The notes: generated from the sequence alone by a model not told the origin. Numbered from the stretch's first letter, positions 34,873 to 46,434 are shown. The stretch: 64,000 nucleotides of DNA from Larimichthys crocea (GCF_000972845.2 NC_040021.1:10568908-10632907); one strand, 5' to 3'. Made by a program: numbers and translations.

Positions 34873-37272
34873 AAAAAAAAGAAAACTGAACAGGACCCCA
34901 ACCCCCTCTAATGGCAGCTGTCGCATTTCCTCACTTCATCTCCAGGCTTCATGTCCTTCACTGCACGAATGTCTGCTGACGTCCCGTCATATGTGACTAT
35001 AACGCTGGGAAGACAGCTGTGGTTTATCAGTGCCACACTGTGGAGAGATAAACAGAAAGGAAAAGAAAACAGATGAGAATAAATAAAGCTCTCTACTTTC
35101 TTGGAACGGGTGAAGCGGGAACAAAAGAGCCACCTTATTATTGCTCATACTGTAGCAATGACATAACAGTGACATAAACCCTTTATTTTAGGAGGTATCA
35201 GCACTGTGCTACAACTGTGCATACACAGAGGTCTTGAGTGTCCCTGAAATATGTTAGTGACCTTGCTATTACCTGGGTGGCAGCCTGGAAATAGCTAAAA
35301 AAGGAGCTGAGAGGGCAAATTCACCTTCACACAATCAGCCAACTTAACAGCCTCAGCCACAGCAGGGAGAGGATTTTACCACCAAATGACCAACTGGAGA
35401 AGGAAAGTTGCCTTGCTAGGAAAATGTCTGGCCTCTTTGGATATCTGTTACATGCTGCTCTGAATACTAACCTTTAAAACATAAACAAATACTGCTGATT
35501 GTAGCATTCAGCATGGCATGCCCGTGCGGTTGGTTATGTCTTTGTTTGTTACTGTGTACTGCATTATATACTCTACCTTTACATGTGTACAGAATGAAAA
35601 TGAGATTGTAGGTATGCATGTGAGTTTTCCTTCTTACTCTGGGTAGATTGCAGTACCAATGTGGGACAGTTCATCATCCTCTATAGTGAAACCATTACAG
35701 GCAACCTGTTGAATAAAAGACAAAGACATAAATGTCTTGATAAAAACAGCAATAATCTATACGTAGTCATTTTCTGTGTGTGTGTGTGTACCTGGGAGAA
35801 CAGTGTGAGCAGGTCTTTATGGTCGGGTATTTCCAAATGTTTGGAGTAAAAACGATGCAGTCCGGCAACATCAACCTCAGTCATCTCCCTTTTCTCATTA
35901 TCTACATCTTCCACGTCTGTTATAGGAAGAAGGAAAAATGCATCTGATTGATAAAGTGTGTATTTCATAATCTGTATTTAGCCAGGGCAGCATGCAAACT
36001 CTTGTGTGTCTGGTGTTTATTTTAAGCTATGATTTATGATATCGTTTAATATATAACTAGAGGGACACTGTGTCAAGGCTGTGTCTCAGCTTTTTCACAA
36101 CTATCTCTCTACCTGCTTCTTATTAATCATTTCCTCTTTAAGTTAAACCGACCAAATTTTGCGGCAATTTCCATCAGTCAATCATGTTGCAACAAAGGGA
36201 AGTCCACTAAGCTGTTATTGCAGAGCAACCCTTCTTCACCCCATTCACCGCCTGTTCATCATATCCAGTGCTCAGGTTACGCTCATGAGAAGTCCACTCT
36301 CCGTCACACTCTCAGATCTTTAGCGTTCTCTTCATTCACCATCACTCTCAGGGGGGTCTCCTGTACTAATTACAGCTTCACCAACTCTTCTAAACATGAT
36401 AATGTTACGATGAGACTTTCACATTTCTCATGTTTATTATGCAAATAGATCATAATGACCATTCAAAATGCTTTCTGTGGCCTAAAAAACTAAAAAAGAA
36501 AAGTTGTGTTCTACAGTGTTTTTGGGACAAGACTGTCAGTATGTGTAGGTACAATTGTTTCTGTCTAATGATTTCTATTATCAAGAGAGTGTATTTTTCC
36601 AACTGATTTTGAACTTAACTCTTCATATAATTCTCTTAAACAACAACACAATTAACGCAATCTGATACAACTGAACGTTTAGTGACACTGATATGTTAGT
36701 CTAAAGTGCTCCTGCTTCCCATTGAAGTTGTTACACTTGTTAAGTTGTCTAATGGCCATATGGCCAACATCTATAGGATATATATAGGTGTGTTTCTCTT
36801 CGTCTAATCTGAATGAGTTGTGCTTTTTTAAGAGGGATATCTCTAGACACTTAGGACTGAAGTACAGACTCTATAGAGTCTATATATGAACAGACATTGT
36901 CCAGGAGTTATAAGGGTTATCTCTAAAGAGCAATCAATGTCACACAAAAATCATGTGTGTTGTTTCACACAAGTGTTAAATGAGCGAATACTCACGCGAT
37001 TGCACGTCACCTATGAGCAAGATCTTCTCTGAAACACATCTTTCTTTCTGTGTTTTCTGTGGAAAACAAGCATAATGAACAAAAATGACCTCAATGAACT
37101 GCAGCATGTGCCAGACAACACTCCAAAAAGGACACTGTGTCTTTTATTAACTGTCCAACCTTCTTGGCGAGGATCCGGGCCACCAGGCGGGACATCTCTG
37201 ATGGGCACCAGTTCTCTCCAAATGCAGTCATTGCAGAGCACTCCAGCTTGTGCATGGCCCAGTCCGCTTTCT

Positions 37273-37339
<67 letters not shown>

Positions 37340-39991
37340 TATTATAGTAGCTTGCAAAAGAGCAACCCTGTTGTTTAAAGTCGATTCATCTATTTAGGTC
37401 CCACCACAACAAAAGGCCTAACAGTTAGCATGTATGGCCCCTGAGTTACACTATCAGCTGAAGCATTACGCAGCATGGTGGAATGTGACTTCACACTGTG
37501 TTAATGCAATGTTACCCATTTACCCCTCCGTATGCAAACTGACCCATTCATTGACTCTGTATTCCTCTCTGATTATTATTATAATCAAGTCAGGGCAGGT
37601 TTATCACACATATTGCTTTACTGTATATATCTCATCATGTACATACTTTACTATGCCATGTTATACAGACATATGCAGGTACATAACATACATGTCATAT
37701 ACATCCTGAACTACACTCTCAACTGCGGCAACAGCAGAAATTCCTATCCACTATGCTGCAGTTATTCAACCCAGATATAATGAAAATAACTCCCATTAAA
37801 ATGCATTTAAAGTGACACTTTAAAAACTAAAAAGATAGTCCATTATCTCACACCACATCCCTATACAGTAACCACTTATACAGGAATCATTACAGAGTAA
37901 CTGTGTCCCCAAACTGTTTCCTACCTGGCATTTCACGTTGCAGTAGAAGGCTTTCTTGCACTTCCCACATTTTGCCAAGCCTTCTTTCCTATAAATGACA
38001 AAAAATCAGGGGTCTCTTAGCTTTTAGTATAGTTACTGAAAGAGCCTCACACATCTGTGTATGATGCACTTTCCCAGACACACAAACAAACAGACATCAG
38101 AGCTCAGAGGATAGTGGAATCCCTTATTATATGTCTAGTGGAGTATCTAGTTGTACGTGAGTATCTAGCTGCATCAGTATGTGAAGAAACAGCAGTGGCT
38201 AGTGGCCTGTTGTAACTGATAGGAACGAAGGGCTTTAAAATATTCTGTGGTATTAATAGAGATGACCTTGTTGACAGACCAGCTGTCTCTCTACAACACT
38301 GAAAAGTAGCCCCACTCACATTTTTTGAAGACACTTACAATTGGTAGTGATGCCATGTACAACGAGCTCAAGGCGAATATGACAGGCTGAAGCTGGGAAC
38401 ACACAGCCTGATGTAAAGTACAGGTGTAACCCTCAGTTTCACCATGATGACTGATTTTTACAGTCATACAGAGTCTGCACTCTACTCTGCACATACAGTG
38501 GCCAATTAAAGTGAGTTAAAGTGAGCTATGTCAAACATATTCTATGATCCAATGATGTCTGTCTTGTCTGTAAAAGTCTTCTTGGCTCCCAGCTCCCTCT
38601 ACACTTGGCAAGGAGCAATGTCCGATATTAATAAAGTCAAGGTCTATTTATGTGAGACTAAGATTACATTTAAGGTAGGTTAGCATGGATTGCTTCAGGA
38701 TAAAAAGGAGGTCACAACTAGTTTGGATTGGGGGAAGAACATCATCTAAGATTTCCAAAATAAATAAAAAAAACCCACTAACTTCACAATATTGTGAAGT
38801 CACAAGCTGATTGACTTTGTGGATGATAAAGAATGCATGTTGGAAAACATGATTTATGATTAAACTATTGATGCTGCTGTGTCAAAAGAACAATATGCAC
38901 TTATATTTATGATTACCTTACTCGGTGATTATGATCAAATGGTATGTGTCTGTGCAGTAGATGATACATTATACATTAAAACACTGTAATATTTAATGGC
39001 ATATTTTACGGTCTTTTACTGATGTGGTTTGGCAGTTTTTCACCGTAAAATCTACAGACCTTTTAAAATATGGAATAAAACACCAAACATGAAATCAATA
39101 ATACTCATATCTAATATAATATAATATTAGAATATTATTATTTTTACCCACAGTGTGATATTATAAGGTGTCGAACGATTAATGGTATTTTTTAACAGTT
39201 CAGAGAAGTTGCTGCATAACAGAAGTTACCTGGCTAACTGACTAATCCTGCTTGTTGCAAGACCCCCACCTGGACTCTCTGGTTCCTGAAAGGTCTGAAC
39301 TGATGGACATTGTAAATCAAAGTTGACATTAACTGCACGTTCCCATGGATCGTGGAGTATTATGTATGACCTGTGGACAAATGGGCACTTCTTCCAGTGT
39401 GAAGTAATTGGTGGCTTGCAAAGCTATGCTTCGAAAGTACACTGAGAACATATTGTTCAGCATTCATGTGTGGGACAAAGATGGTATGTGGAACAGGACA
39501 TGCAGAAATCACCATTCAGGAAGATGAGCCACAAAACCAAAATAGATTTTATGAAGTGGCATTTATATGACAAATTGATGGTATGTGGTGGTCAAGACTG
39601 ATCAGTAAAGAGCTGATTAGGTAAAGAGATTACCATCTTATTTCTTATATTGTATATAGATCTAATATTGGATCTTATCCAGATCCAATAAGAAATAAAT
39701 CATATGAAATGAGGTCAGACACATCATGTCAGACATCATCACACAGATTATTACACAGGCTTAAGTGCTCAAAGGAGATTATTTATTAACTGTATCATGT
39801 ATCACATAGCCAGTCACTTGCCTGGTAAAGCAGCACTCACAGAAGCAGCCTCTCTCCTTCACTGTCAGTACATAAGAGTAAGCCGGGCAGGAAAACAGCA
39901 GCTCCCCAACTTTAAAGGGTTTGGTAACGCGGAGACCTCGTCCTTTTCCCGGACTGTCAAACCTCTCAACTCCCTTGATGCTTTCGGTCAT
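32256..39991 (-). CDS. smyd2: N-lysine methyltransferase SMYD2 (whole gene, 12 coding exons)
   Basis: The spliced product is 432 aa; human SMYD2 is 433. A SET domain is split by a MYND zinc finger, followed by a post-SET region and a TPR-like C-terminal domain. MYND ligands Cys51, 54, 64, 67, 73, 77, His85 and Cys89 are all present. SET landmarks are SPGKGRGL near the N-terminus, CNGFTIEDDELSHIG, INHSC (Asn205, His206, Cys208) and SYIDLLYP with Tyr239. Post-SET zinc cysteines are Cys261, 263 and 266. Family role: a nuclear and cytosolic lysine methyltransferase acting on p53, RB, HSP90 and histones. The ATG at 39991 is preferred because the frame upstream has no earlier ATG and MTESIKGVERF aligns with SMYD2 N-termini. 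From memory the sequence looks closer to the teleost smyd2b paralogue than to smyd2a. Ten introns are GT-AG, intron 1 is GC-AG and intron 9 is U12-type AT-AC. Confidence 0.96.
32691..32799 (-). CDS. smyd2: smyd2 coding exon 11 (residues 370-406)
   Basis: Encodes SKLYPPYSLNVSSMYLKLGR then LYMGLEKHSAGISTLKK, TPR-like helices. Acceptor ccattgtag, donor gtaaca. Confidence 0.95.
32934..33108 (-). CDS. smyd2: smyd2 coding exon 10 (residues 312-369)
   Basis: Encodes TPSELLEMCEQSLDHMGAVF then DDSNIYMLHMMYQAMGICLY and on to EKIIKPY, TPR-like helices. It begins after an AC acceptor, and the split Thr312 codon (a|cc) restores the frame. Confidence 0.95.
33109..33304 (-). other. smyd2: U12-type AT-AC intron 9 of smyd2
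   Basis: The 196-nt intron begins with atatccttt and ends with gtggcac. A branch-like gccttgac lies near the end, with its A at 33120, 11 bases from the intron end. These three marks fit the minor-spliceosome AT-AC class, and the join restores FRAHKNIK|TPSELLEMC in frame with SMYD2. Confidence 0.9.
33305..33425 (-). CDS. smyd2: smyd2 coding exon 9 (residues 272-311 plus one base)
   Basis: Encodes DKAKLKVRKQSDPFEPEVIN then NMVRYARKTIREFRAHKNIK. No GT donor exists before an in-frame stop. The exon ends at atatccttt, the U12 AT-AC donor consensus. Confidence 0.93.
33560..34015. repeat. Dispersed teleost repeat in smyd2 intron 8
   Basis: Contains cagcctggtacaaaaacact, ttggtctctataact, gcgtgggcattttgactgac and ccatgtctttgcccattttt. 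This order is one I recall from a widespread teleost repeat. Confidence 0.55.
34114..34224 (-). CDS. smyd2: smyd2 coding exon 8, SET end and post-SET (residues 235-271)
   Basis: Encodes VLISYIDLLYPTDDRNNRLR then ESYYFTCECQECKSRSM. The catalytic-pocket Tyr and the CxCxxC zinc cysteines are intact. Donor gtaaga. Confidence 0.96.
34801..34870. repeat. (CA)n microsatellite
   Basis: Long CA tract with a few CG units, in smyd2 intron 7. Confidence 0.96.
34935..35037 (-). CDS. smyd2: smyd2 coding exon 7, NHSC exon (residues 200-234)
   Basis: Encodes VALINHSCLPSVIVTYDGTS then ADIRAVKDMKPGDE. It contains the SET NHSC motif. Donor gtgagg at a codon boundary. Confidence 0.96.
35638..35705 (-). CDS. 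smyd2: smyd2 coding exon 6 (residues 178-199 plus two bases)
   Basis: Encodes VACNGFTIEDDELSHIGTAI then YP, SET core with the cofactor-side CNG. The residue before CNG is Ala where mammals have Asn. Confidence 0.95.
35792..35916 (-). CDS. smyd2: smyd2 coding exon 5 (residues 136-177)
   Basis: Encodes VEDVDNEKREMTEVDVAGLH then RFYSKHLEIPDHKDLLTLFSQ. The donor gtacac continues into a short (CA)n tract. Confidence 0.95.
36996..37056 (-). CDS. smyd2: smyd2 coding exon 4 (residues 116-135 plus one base)
   Basis: Encodes KTQKERCVSEKILLIGDVQS. Acceptor ttccacag, donor gtgagt. Both joins keep frame and match the KERxxSE...LL segment of SMYD2. The exon is too short and diverged to stand alone, but the flanking frames demand it. 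Confidence 0.9.
37160..37270 (-). CDS. smyd2: smyd2 coding exon 3 (residues 79-115)
   Basis: Encodes KADWAMHKLECSAMTAFGEN then WCPSEMSRLVARILAKK, the end of MYND with His85 and Cys89. The acceptor is tgtggag| directly after a (TG)n tract. The donor gttgga is weak. Confidence 0.94.
37274..37337. repeat. (CA)n microsatellite abutting the smyd2 exon 3 acceptor
   Basis: 64 bp of CA on the + strand, which is (TG)n in the smyd2 transcript. It ends three bases before exon 3. Confidence 0.98.
37925..37988 (-). CDS. smyd2: smyd2 coding exon 2 (residues 57-78)
   Basis: Encodes KEGLAKCGKCKKAFYCNVKC then Q, the centre of the MYND finger. Acceptor atttatag, donor gtagg. Confidence 0.95.
37989..39821 (-). 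other. smyd2: GC-AG intron 1 of smyd2
   Basis: The donor is ccag|gcaagt and the acceptor atttatag. The other donor bases fit the consensus fully, as is typical of GC donors. The protein join T-R-K-E-G-L matches SMYD2. Confidence 0.85.
39822..39991 (-). CDS. smyd2: smyd2 coding exon 1 (residues 1-56 plus two bases)
   Basis: Encodes MTESIKGVERFDSPGKGRGL and on to CECCFT; the Arg57 codon is split. The donor reads ccag|gcaagt, a GC donor. A GT reading three bases later breaks the frame into exon 2. A is at -3 of the ATG. Confidence 0.93.
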
Positions 39992-40730
39992 CGTGCCTCC
40001 TTTTTCCAAAAATGACTGACGAGGACAAGGGAGAGAAGAGAAGTGGGATGTGGCACCCCGGCTTTAACCTTTGGGGCGTCACCCTCACCCTGCCCTAATA
40101 ATAGTTCACGGTGGCAGCCAAAACACGGTGCGAGCCCATACACACATAAAATAAACATTATAAAGATTTTTTTTATTGTATTGGACGAACTTTAATAACT
40201 AATTTAAATCCTTTTAGGGTGATTTTATTAAATATTAAATAACATAACTGTTGTGGCGGTTGGTTGGTTGGTTGGAGGCTCTAAAGGTGGCTCGTGTTTC
40301 CATGGCAACAAAACTAGGACGTCTCAAAAGTGCAGTGGCGACTCTGTAACTGTGCAAAATACCTCGCGTTATCACTGTAACTCAAACATTATTTTTTAAT
40401 TTTTTATTATTATTTTTTTAATTGTTTTACTTTTGTCACGTGAGTAGCAATTCTTATTTGTTGTCTTCTCAAACACAGGTTGAGTTTCCTTAACTGCGCC
40501 GCTAGCGGCTGGTGAAAGTTAGCAACTTCATGTGGTCAGAAAGTCAACAAACAAACAAAAAGTATTATCAGACAGTTGAATGCCACTGCGAGACAGTGAA
40601 CACGTGGATGGAAAATAAACCCTTCAGTGAACTGTGAGGCCGGTCATAGTCTGGTTTTCACAGCAAAACAATTGTAGTTTACCGTGTTGCTGTTGCTAAG
40701 GACTTCAGCTACGTCTTAGCTAGCTGGCAG
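39992..40730. promoter_or_regulatory. smyd2 upstream / candidate bidirectional promoter interval
   Basis: It lies directly upstream of the smyd2 start. It contains the palindromic RFX X-box at 40296-40309 and a second, half-like gttgctaagg near 40693, plus a GC-richer stretch at 40490-40520. No TATA box is placed convincingly. This is inference from position and motif. Confidence 0.45.
40296..40309. promoter_or_regulatory. RFX X-box-like palindrome
   Basis: GTTTCCATGGCAAC matches the GTNNCC-N2-GGYAAC X-box in both half sites. It is about 300 bp upstream of the smyd2 ATG. RFX factors bind such sites, often in ciliary gene promoters. Confidence 0.5.
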
Positions 40731-43084
40731 TGATGGAGAGACAACCACAGCAACAAGTGCAGTTCACCACCACGTCACCCACTGAAAGGAGCTGCGAATA
40801 ATGTGAGTCAGATAAAAACACCTGCTTTCTACCTACTGCTACATCTGTATGTCTCTGACTGTGTGTGTATTTAACTATATTTTGTGCAAAGTTAGTTGTT
40901 ATATGTCTTTTTTTAAATAGACAGCTGTAGGGGGCTTTGAGTAATTTCCCCAATTTTGCATTGGTGTTCAGTCACCTGCTGTTGATGTTTTTGTAAATGA
41001 GCCTGTGGAGATCTGACAGTTGCTTGTGAGAGCTTTATCTGTGCTGTGTATTGAGTCATTATACTGTAGGTAATAGAGGTTATTTGTATGCCAATAAGAA
41101 AAGTGTGCAAGGCATATGGTTGTTATGCTTTGATACCTTTGGATGTGAACAAAGGCTTTTTAATCTGTGTGTTGTCTTCTGTGTCTGTTTCAAGTTGATA
41201 AATGACTCACGCACTGTTGTATATTTATGATGAGTACATTGCTTCTTTTCTGAGGTTATTGTTGAATTTCAGCACACTTGAAGAATACTACAAATCTGAC
41301 TTTGGTCACTTTATCAAACAAAATGAAAAGATTTTTGCACAGATTTGACTTTGAGGGTGCTTTTTTCATTTTGTTTGATAGCTCCAGCGCCTCTACTAAG
41401 TCTGATCCTGGGTCAGCTGTGTGTTTTTTTTTCTCTGTTTTTAGTACCACATGGTGCGACTTAATTGTATCTCTGTGCTTTCTGAAGCACTCCACTTCTT
41501 TTAAGAGTTAATTCAAATTGCCACTCTCCAAGAAAGGCCCCAGTCTGGCCCCTGTGATTTAAATAGTTCAGAACCGCTGCTGTATGGACATGACAGACTT
41601 TAGATGTGCTATTTCACAGGAAATGTAACTTTATATCATGATATTGATATATATCATGATTGTGATATTGTCTGGAAAATCTTTGGTTAATGTAATGGAT
41701 TAAATACCCGACAAATCACAGCGTTTCATCACATTGATGATGATTTTTGAGGCTATTAAAAATTCAATATAATCCAGATATATAGACATGGATATTTTTT
41801 ATGCGCAGCTTGTGTCAAAAACCAACCAACAAAAAACCATAAACATACATGGCATAGCATGAATAGCACACAGTTCATCTCCATAGTGATGGTACTTTTT
41901 TTTTTTTTTTTTTACTGCAGTTCAATAAGGCCACCTGGTGGTGAAGGCCAAGAATTTCTTGCCTGCTGTATTGTACAATTTCACCTTCGTGTTGAGGCAG
42001 CTGTGTGTTCGTAGATACGTTCAATAAATACATTCATAAAGTTGAATATTAAACTGTAACAACTGGCCTTGATTGCATTATGCATTATATACTTAAATCA
42101 TCATGGAAAACAGAGCAAGCCAGATTAATAGAAAGTGCCTTCAGGTTCCCAGCTGGTGTCCACTTTTGTCATATTGTGCCATCATGTGGGTGTTAATTGC
42201 AAGTGCAGATCATAACAGTTCACCAGCCACCTTAGATACAGACAGATAATCCAGCAACACTGAGTGAGTTCTAGTTGTACACAGAGGTAGACAGGAAGAG
42301 CTCAGGTCAGGGACGTGATCTTGAGTAAATTGAAATATTTCATAAGCAACCATTCAAACATATTACACGAACACGCACTTGCTCTCTCTCTCTCACACAC
42401 ACACACATAAACGCACGAACCGCTGTGAAGATTTGTCCCTCATCTGTATCTGAAGGATTTATCCAACCTTGCCCCAGTTTCCCCCGATTTATTATAATTC
42501 CATTTTTCCAGTCTTTCAATCTAAAGATTTGTTTCTCCTCATTTTTTAATAATGCACAAGCAAGTGAGGCATGTCCCTGGGAGATTATCGTCGTCTTTGG
42601 CGTCTCGTCTTGATTACATCAGAGGAACCTGATTTGATTAGGAAGAAACCCCCTGTTTCACCACACGTTCTCTGTAGACCTTTAGACTGATTTCTTGCTT
42701 TGTCAGAGGGGATGATCTTGATGAATATGATCTGAAATAGAGGGAGGGAAAGGGGGGATTAGGTGAGAGGATTATAATTTCCAGTGATGAGAAATAATAA
42801 GAAACAATAAATCCTAAGTAGATTTAGTTCTCAAGGAAACCCTGTTAGGGGAAAATGAACAGAATAAGAGACAGGGCAGAAAAGAAACAGGACAGAGGTA
42901 TTAAATAGATACAGTCGGCCTGACCTGGACTTCTTTTTGTCTTACAAAGTCAGATTTAATGGATCCTGCCATGACATTTGTATCAGTTCGAAATAAAATG
43001 TTTTAAACACCAGTTATTGATTTTAGATTTCAACAAGAATTCATTCAACACTGATAGTTTGAACATATTGGCTTATGTTCTTAG

Positions 43085-43500
43085 TATGACTGCTCTTATT
43101 GTGTTGATTAGCTGATTGGAAAATTAATCAACAGCTTTTTTGATGATGCAATAATTGGTTCAGCAGTTTCAGCACTGAGGATTCAGCTCTGAGGATTAGT
43201 GGCGTTTCACATTATGTCAATATGTTTTAGACTTTTGATCAGACAGCATACGATGTGTGAGGCCTTCACCTCAGGCCATGGGTAAATGTGATGAACACTT
43301 TCTCCCAGCATGGACATTTCAACAGACCAAACAGATGACAAAAAAAATGCAGATAATTCAACAGTTTAAATAAACACAAGATAGATGAAGCCAAGTCCTT
43401 TACCCCAAATAAGTTTGATTTGTCAATTGACAGAATAATAATTAGCAATTATTTTAATAATCCATTAATCATGACTTTACAATTTTCAATTTTACACTCA
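43085..43500. repeat. Degenerate dispersed repeat, family A copy 2
   Basis: gctgattggaaaattaatca at one side and caattattttaataatccat at the other, with AT-rich filler between. Consistent with family A. Confidence 0.4.
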
Positions 43501-44429
43501 GCTCAGTTGTGAAAAATGCTTTTCTTTGTTTTATTTGTTTGTAAACTTCAAGAAGAAACATGTCACCTTGGGCTGTCAATAATTGTGATGATTTTTCTGA
43601 CATTTCATAGAGCAGATTCATTGATTATTCTAGAAAAAAAATCAGCAGACTAACAGGTAATGTAAATATAGGTTGTTGGTTCCTTAACAGGTTACTCTGC
43701 ATGCAGAGATAAGGACACATTTTAAGTTTAAACATGTGTATTGTGTATGCCTCTTATGCATGAAGGTTTCTCTCTTTTCTTCATAACTGAACTGTGAGAA
43801 TCTTGAATCTACAAATTCAATTTCATGTGTTCAAGGGTTAATGTAATGTAGTGGTGTTTTCTTGTCTTGTTCCCTGAGCATGGTGGGAAAGGCCGCAGGT
43901 GACCAAGACAACAGTGAATCAGATCAATCAATCAAAATTATTTCAATTCTAAATTATTATATTTTCAGTCCTTGTATAAAAGATCAATGAAAATGTCTTC
44001 ATATTTAGTACATAATGCTGAAAACAAAAGCAGATGTGGCTGTCAGACCCAGAACCATAGTACTTCAATAGGGGGCACCATACTGTACAGACTGGGTCAT
44101 TAAACTTATGACAGTAGAGTGGTGTGCTTCTGCTCTTTGTACAGATTGAGGTGGGAAGACTGTTTATCATTAAAAATCAGTGGAAACATGTAATGGTTTA
44201 CTGTGGCAGTTTTCCACTCATTAAAGGGATTTCTGATCCAAACAGAGCATATTTAAAGAGAATAATTAAGTACAACGCTGCATCACTGGCACAGTACAAC
44301 CACAGTCACAATCAATGAAACAATGAGAGGTGGATGACATTTGATGGATTTCATTGTCGGTCAGGATCAGTGTCATATTTAGCAATATATCCATATGACA
44401 TATATCATAAAATTATAGGAATGTAGGAA

Positions 44430-44605
44430 TACAGAAGTTCTACGGTGAGTGCCAAAGAAAAAAAGCACTCTGCTTCTGTGCTGAGATCCCTGCCTGCTTC
44501 TTCAAACCGTGGGCGTGCTCACCGCTGTCTACTGTTTGTAGTACACTGACTGTGCATAAGTACCTTAAACAACCCCACTTGAAAATATCCAAGCTATCCC
44601 TTTAA
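44430..44605. repeat. Candidate dispersed repeat fragment
   Basis: gtacactgactgtgcataag, then taccttaaacaaccccactt, then aatatccaagctatcccttt: a phrase order I recall from a percomorph repeat. Confidence 0.45.
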
Positions 44606-44639
44606 ACCTGTCATTTGAGATACCTGTCATTCCCCACCT

Positions 44640-44990
44640 GCCCTGTAGTTGCCCTCGGCGCATTATCATCATTCCCAGTCACCTGATCCTCTCACTCACC
44701 AGCACAACTGTTCTCCATTCCCTCATCAGTCCTCTTCCCCTCTGTCATTTGCCAGACTGTCTTATGAACTACCCAGTCTTAGTGTTTCACCTTCATTCCT
44801 GCCACTTTGCCCGCTTTGCTTGCGCTTGCTGACTTTTTTTACCTGTTGCTGTGTTGTAAACAGATTTGATTGGCTTTCAACTGCTCTGGGTCCACATCAC
44901 TGTGTGCTTCATCGTTACAGTTTTACTATCTCGTAATTTATCTGCACGTCGTCAGAGCTCTCTTCACCCTGTACCTCTTCAAGGATCACA
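44640..44990. mobile_element. Candidate LTR-retroelement-like fragment (non-coding)
   Basis: The sequence from cactcaccagcacaactgtt through catttgccagactgtctta to gctctgggtccacatcactg resembles the region upstream of the coding part in teleost LTR elements, as I recall it. No protein, target-site duplication or paired LTR was seen. Confidence 0.3.
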
Positions 44991-46434
44991 CTACATAAGC
45001 ACTCCTGCTGTTTTTACACCCTTAAACACACTGTATGTATAACTTATGGCCATATTGTTGATGGATATATGCAGTACGTTGTCACATTGGGGACCTCGTA
45101 AAATGGCAGCTGTTAATGCCTCTCTACCGCGAGGTCGCGGAAATCCAGTGCAGTTAAAGACCTTTGCTACTCACCGTCCTGTTGCAGTGGTGGACGGAGG
45201 CCTCCTAACTTCATACTCATGACCTTGTCATCGCATGTCGTTCGCAGGCTGCTGTGCTAACTAGGGGTCATCAGCAGGGCACAGCTTGGGAGATGGACTG
45301 TGCTGTGTGTTGGAGTCCAGTGGCGAGAGTGGGGACAGAGTAATTGGTAATTCTGGGTTGTGCTTAAAGGGGTGAGTACATGCCAAGACCCAATGTAATC
45401 GTTCCTTTATTCTCTTGAGCTGAGCCTGGGCAATATACCATAAATCCACATTCCTCCTGATGAACTCAATGACTGAGACAATGTCTAGCATCCTGCCTTG
45501 TCCCTTGTCAACCAGTTAGGGAGCAAGCCTTAAGCCTTAACCCCCCCGTCTCTACTCCTGGCTGGAGGGGTGGGTGGATGTGACGCCTGCCTGCCTGCTT
45601 GCCTGCTCGTCCGTCTTAGCCCCGTGGGCTTTGCAGGCGCGGAGCCTCATCTCCCACTGTTTATCCATGTGTCTTTACTTTGGCTCAGACCCTACGCTGT
45701 AGGCCACTGTGGGCTGAGTGGGGTCCACTGCCCTGTGTCACCCACCTAAGCTCTGCTTTCACTGGAGGGCTTAGCGCCTCACCCCTTGGCTGCTTTATGA
45801 GCAGACAGCTGGACTAATCTGTCTCCCTCTTCCCTCCTCTGTCTCTCTCTTTCTTTCTCCTTGGGTCTTTCATCATTTCTTCTTTTGGCTCTTATGATTA
45901 TCTATTTGTCTGTCTGCTGTTTTTGAAAAAAGCTTGAGAGTATGACAGGAGAAAAGTCAAGGTTTGGTCCTGGACTCATCAGGATACATCTGGTTCCAGC
46001 ACTTGAGCAACAACTGAAACAACTTTACAGAACTTGCAATTCATCTTCATGGAGTTTAGTTGACTTTGACTCATTAATAATGGATTTAACTCTTTTGAAA
46101 AAGACATGGCAACAATTTTGGTTAGTTGTGTTTGTGATAGGTGTGTTGTGTGTACAGTATTTAACATACTATACACCTGCCAGGCTGACAACCTTGGTAG
46201 ACTTGAGTCAGTCTCAGAGCATCTTCCAAGAGACCGATCAGTTATAAACTTTGAATCTGGGGACTTGTAAGACCTTGAATGAAACAGAATAATGCAGAAT
46301 TTACATACATTTAAGGGATTTTTCAAGCAAAAATAAGCTTAAGGATGTGACACTTAGCGTGGTCATACATGATGGTGAAGTGAATATGTTTGTGTTTTTG
46401 TCAGACAAAGCAAGAAGACGACACTATTAGGCTG

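Noticed and set aside
39816..39821. Ordinary GT donor for smyd2 exon 1 at caa|gtgact
   Set aside because: It adds three bases, inserts Gln and shifts the MYND exon out of frame; gcaagt keeps it.
39992..40009. In-frame extension of SMYD2 upstream of 39991
   Set aside because: It would start at TTG. MTESIKGVERF from the ATG at 39991 fits the family length (432 versus 433).
41272..41360. Exon-like string after a cttcag-like acceptor, reading TLEEYYKSDFGHFIKQNEKI
   Set aside because: It looks protein-like, but it ends in a stop shortly after, has no good donor, and cannot be joined in frame to the short ORF at 40733. No family recognised.
44640..44990. Functional LTR retrotransposon
   Set aside because: No gag or pol protein, no second LTR and no target duplication; kept only as a low-confidence fragment.
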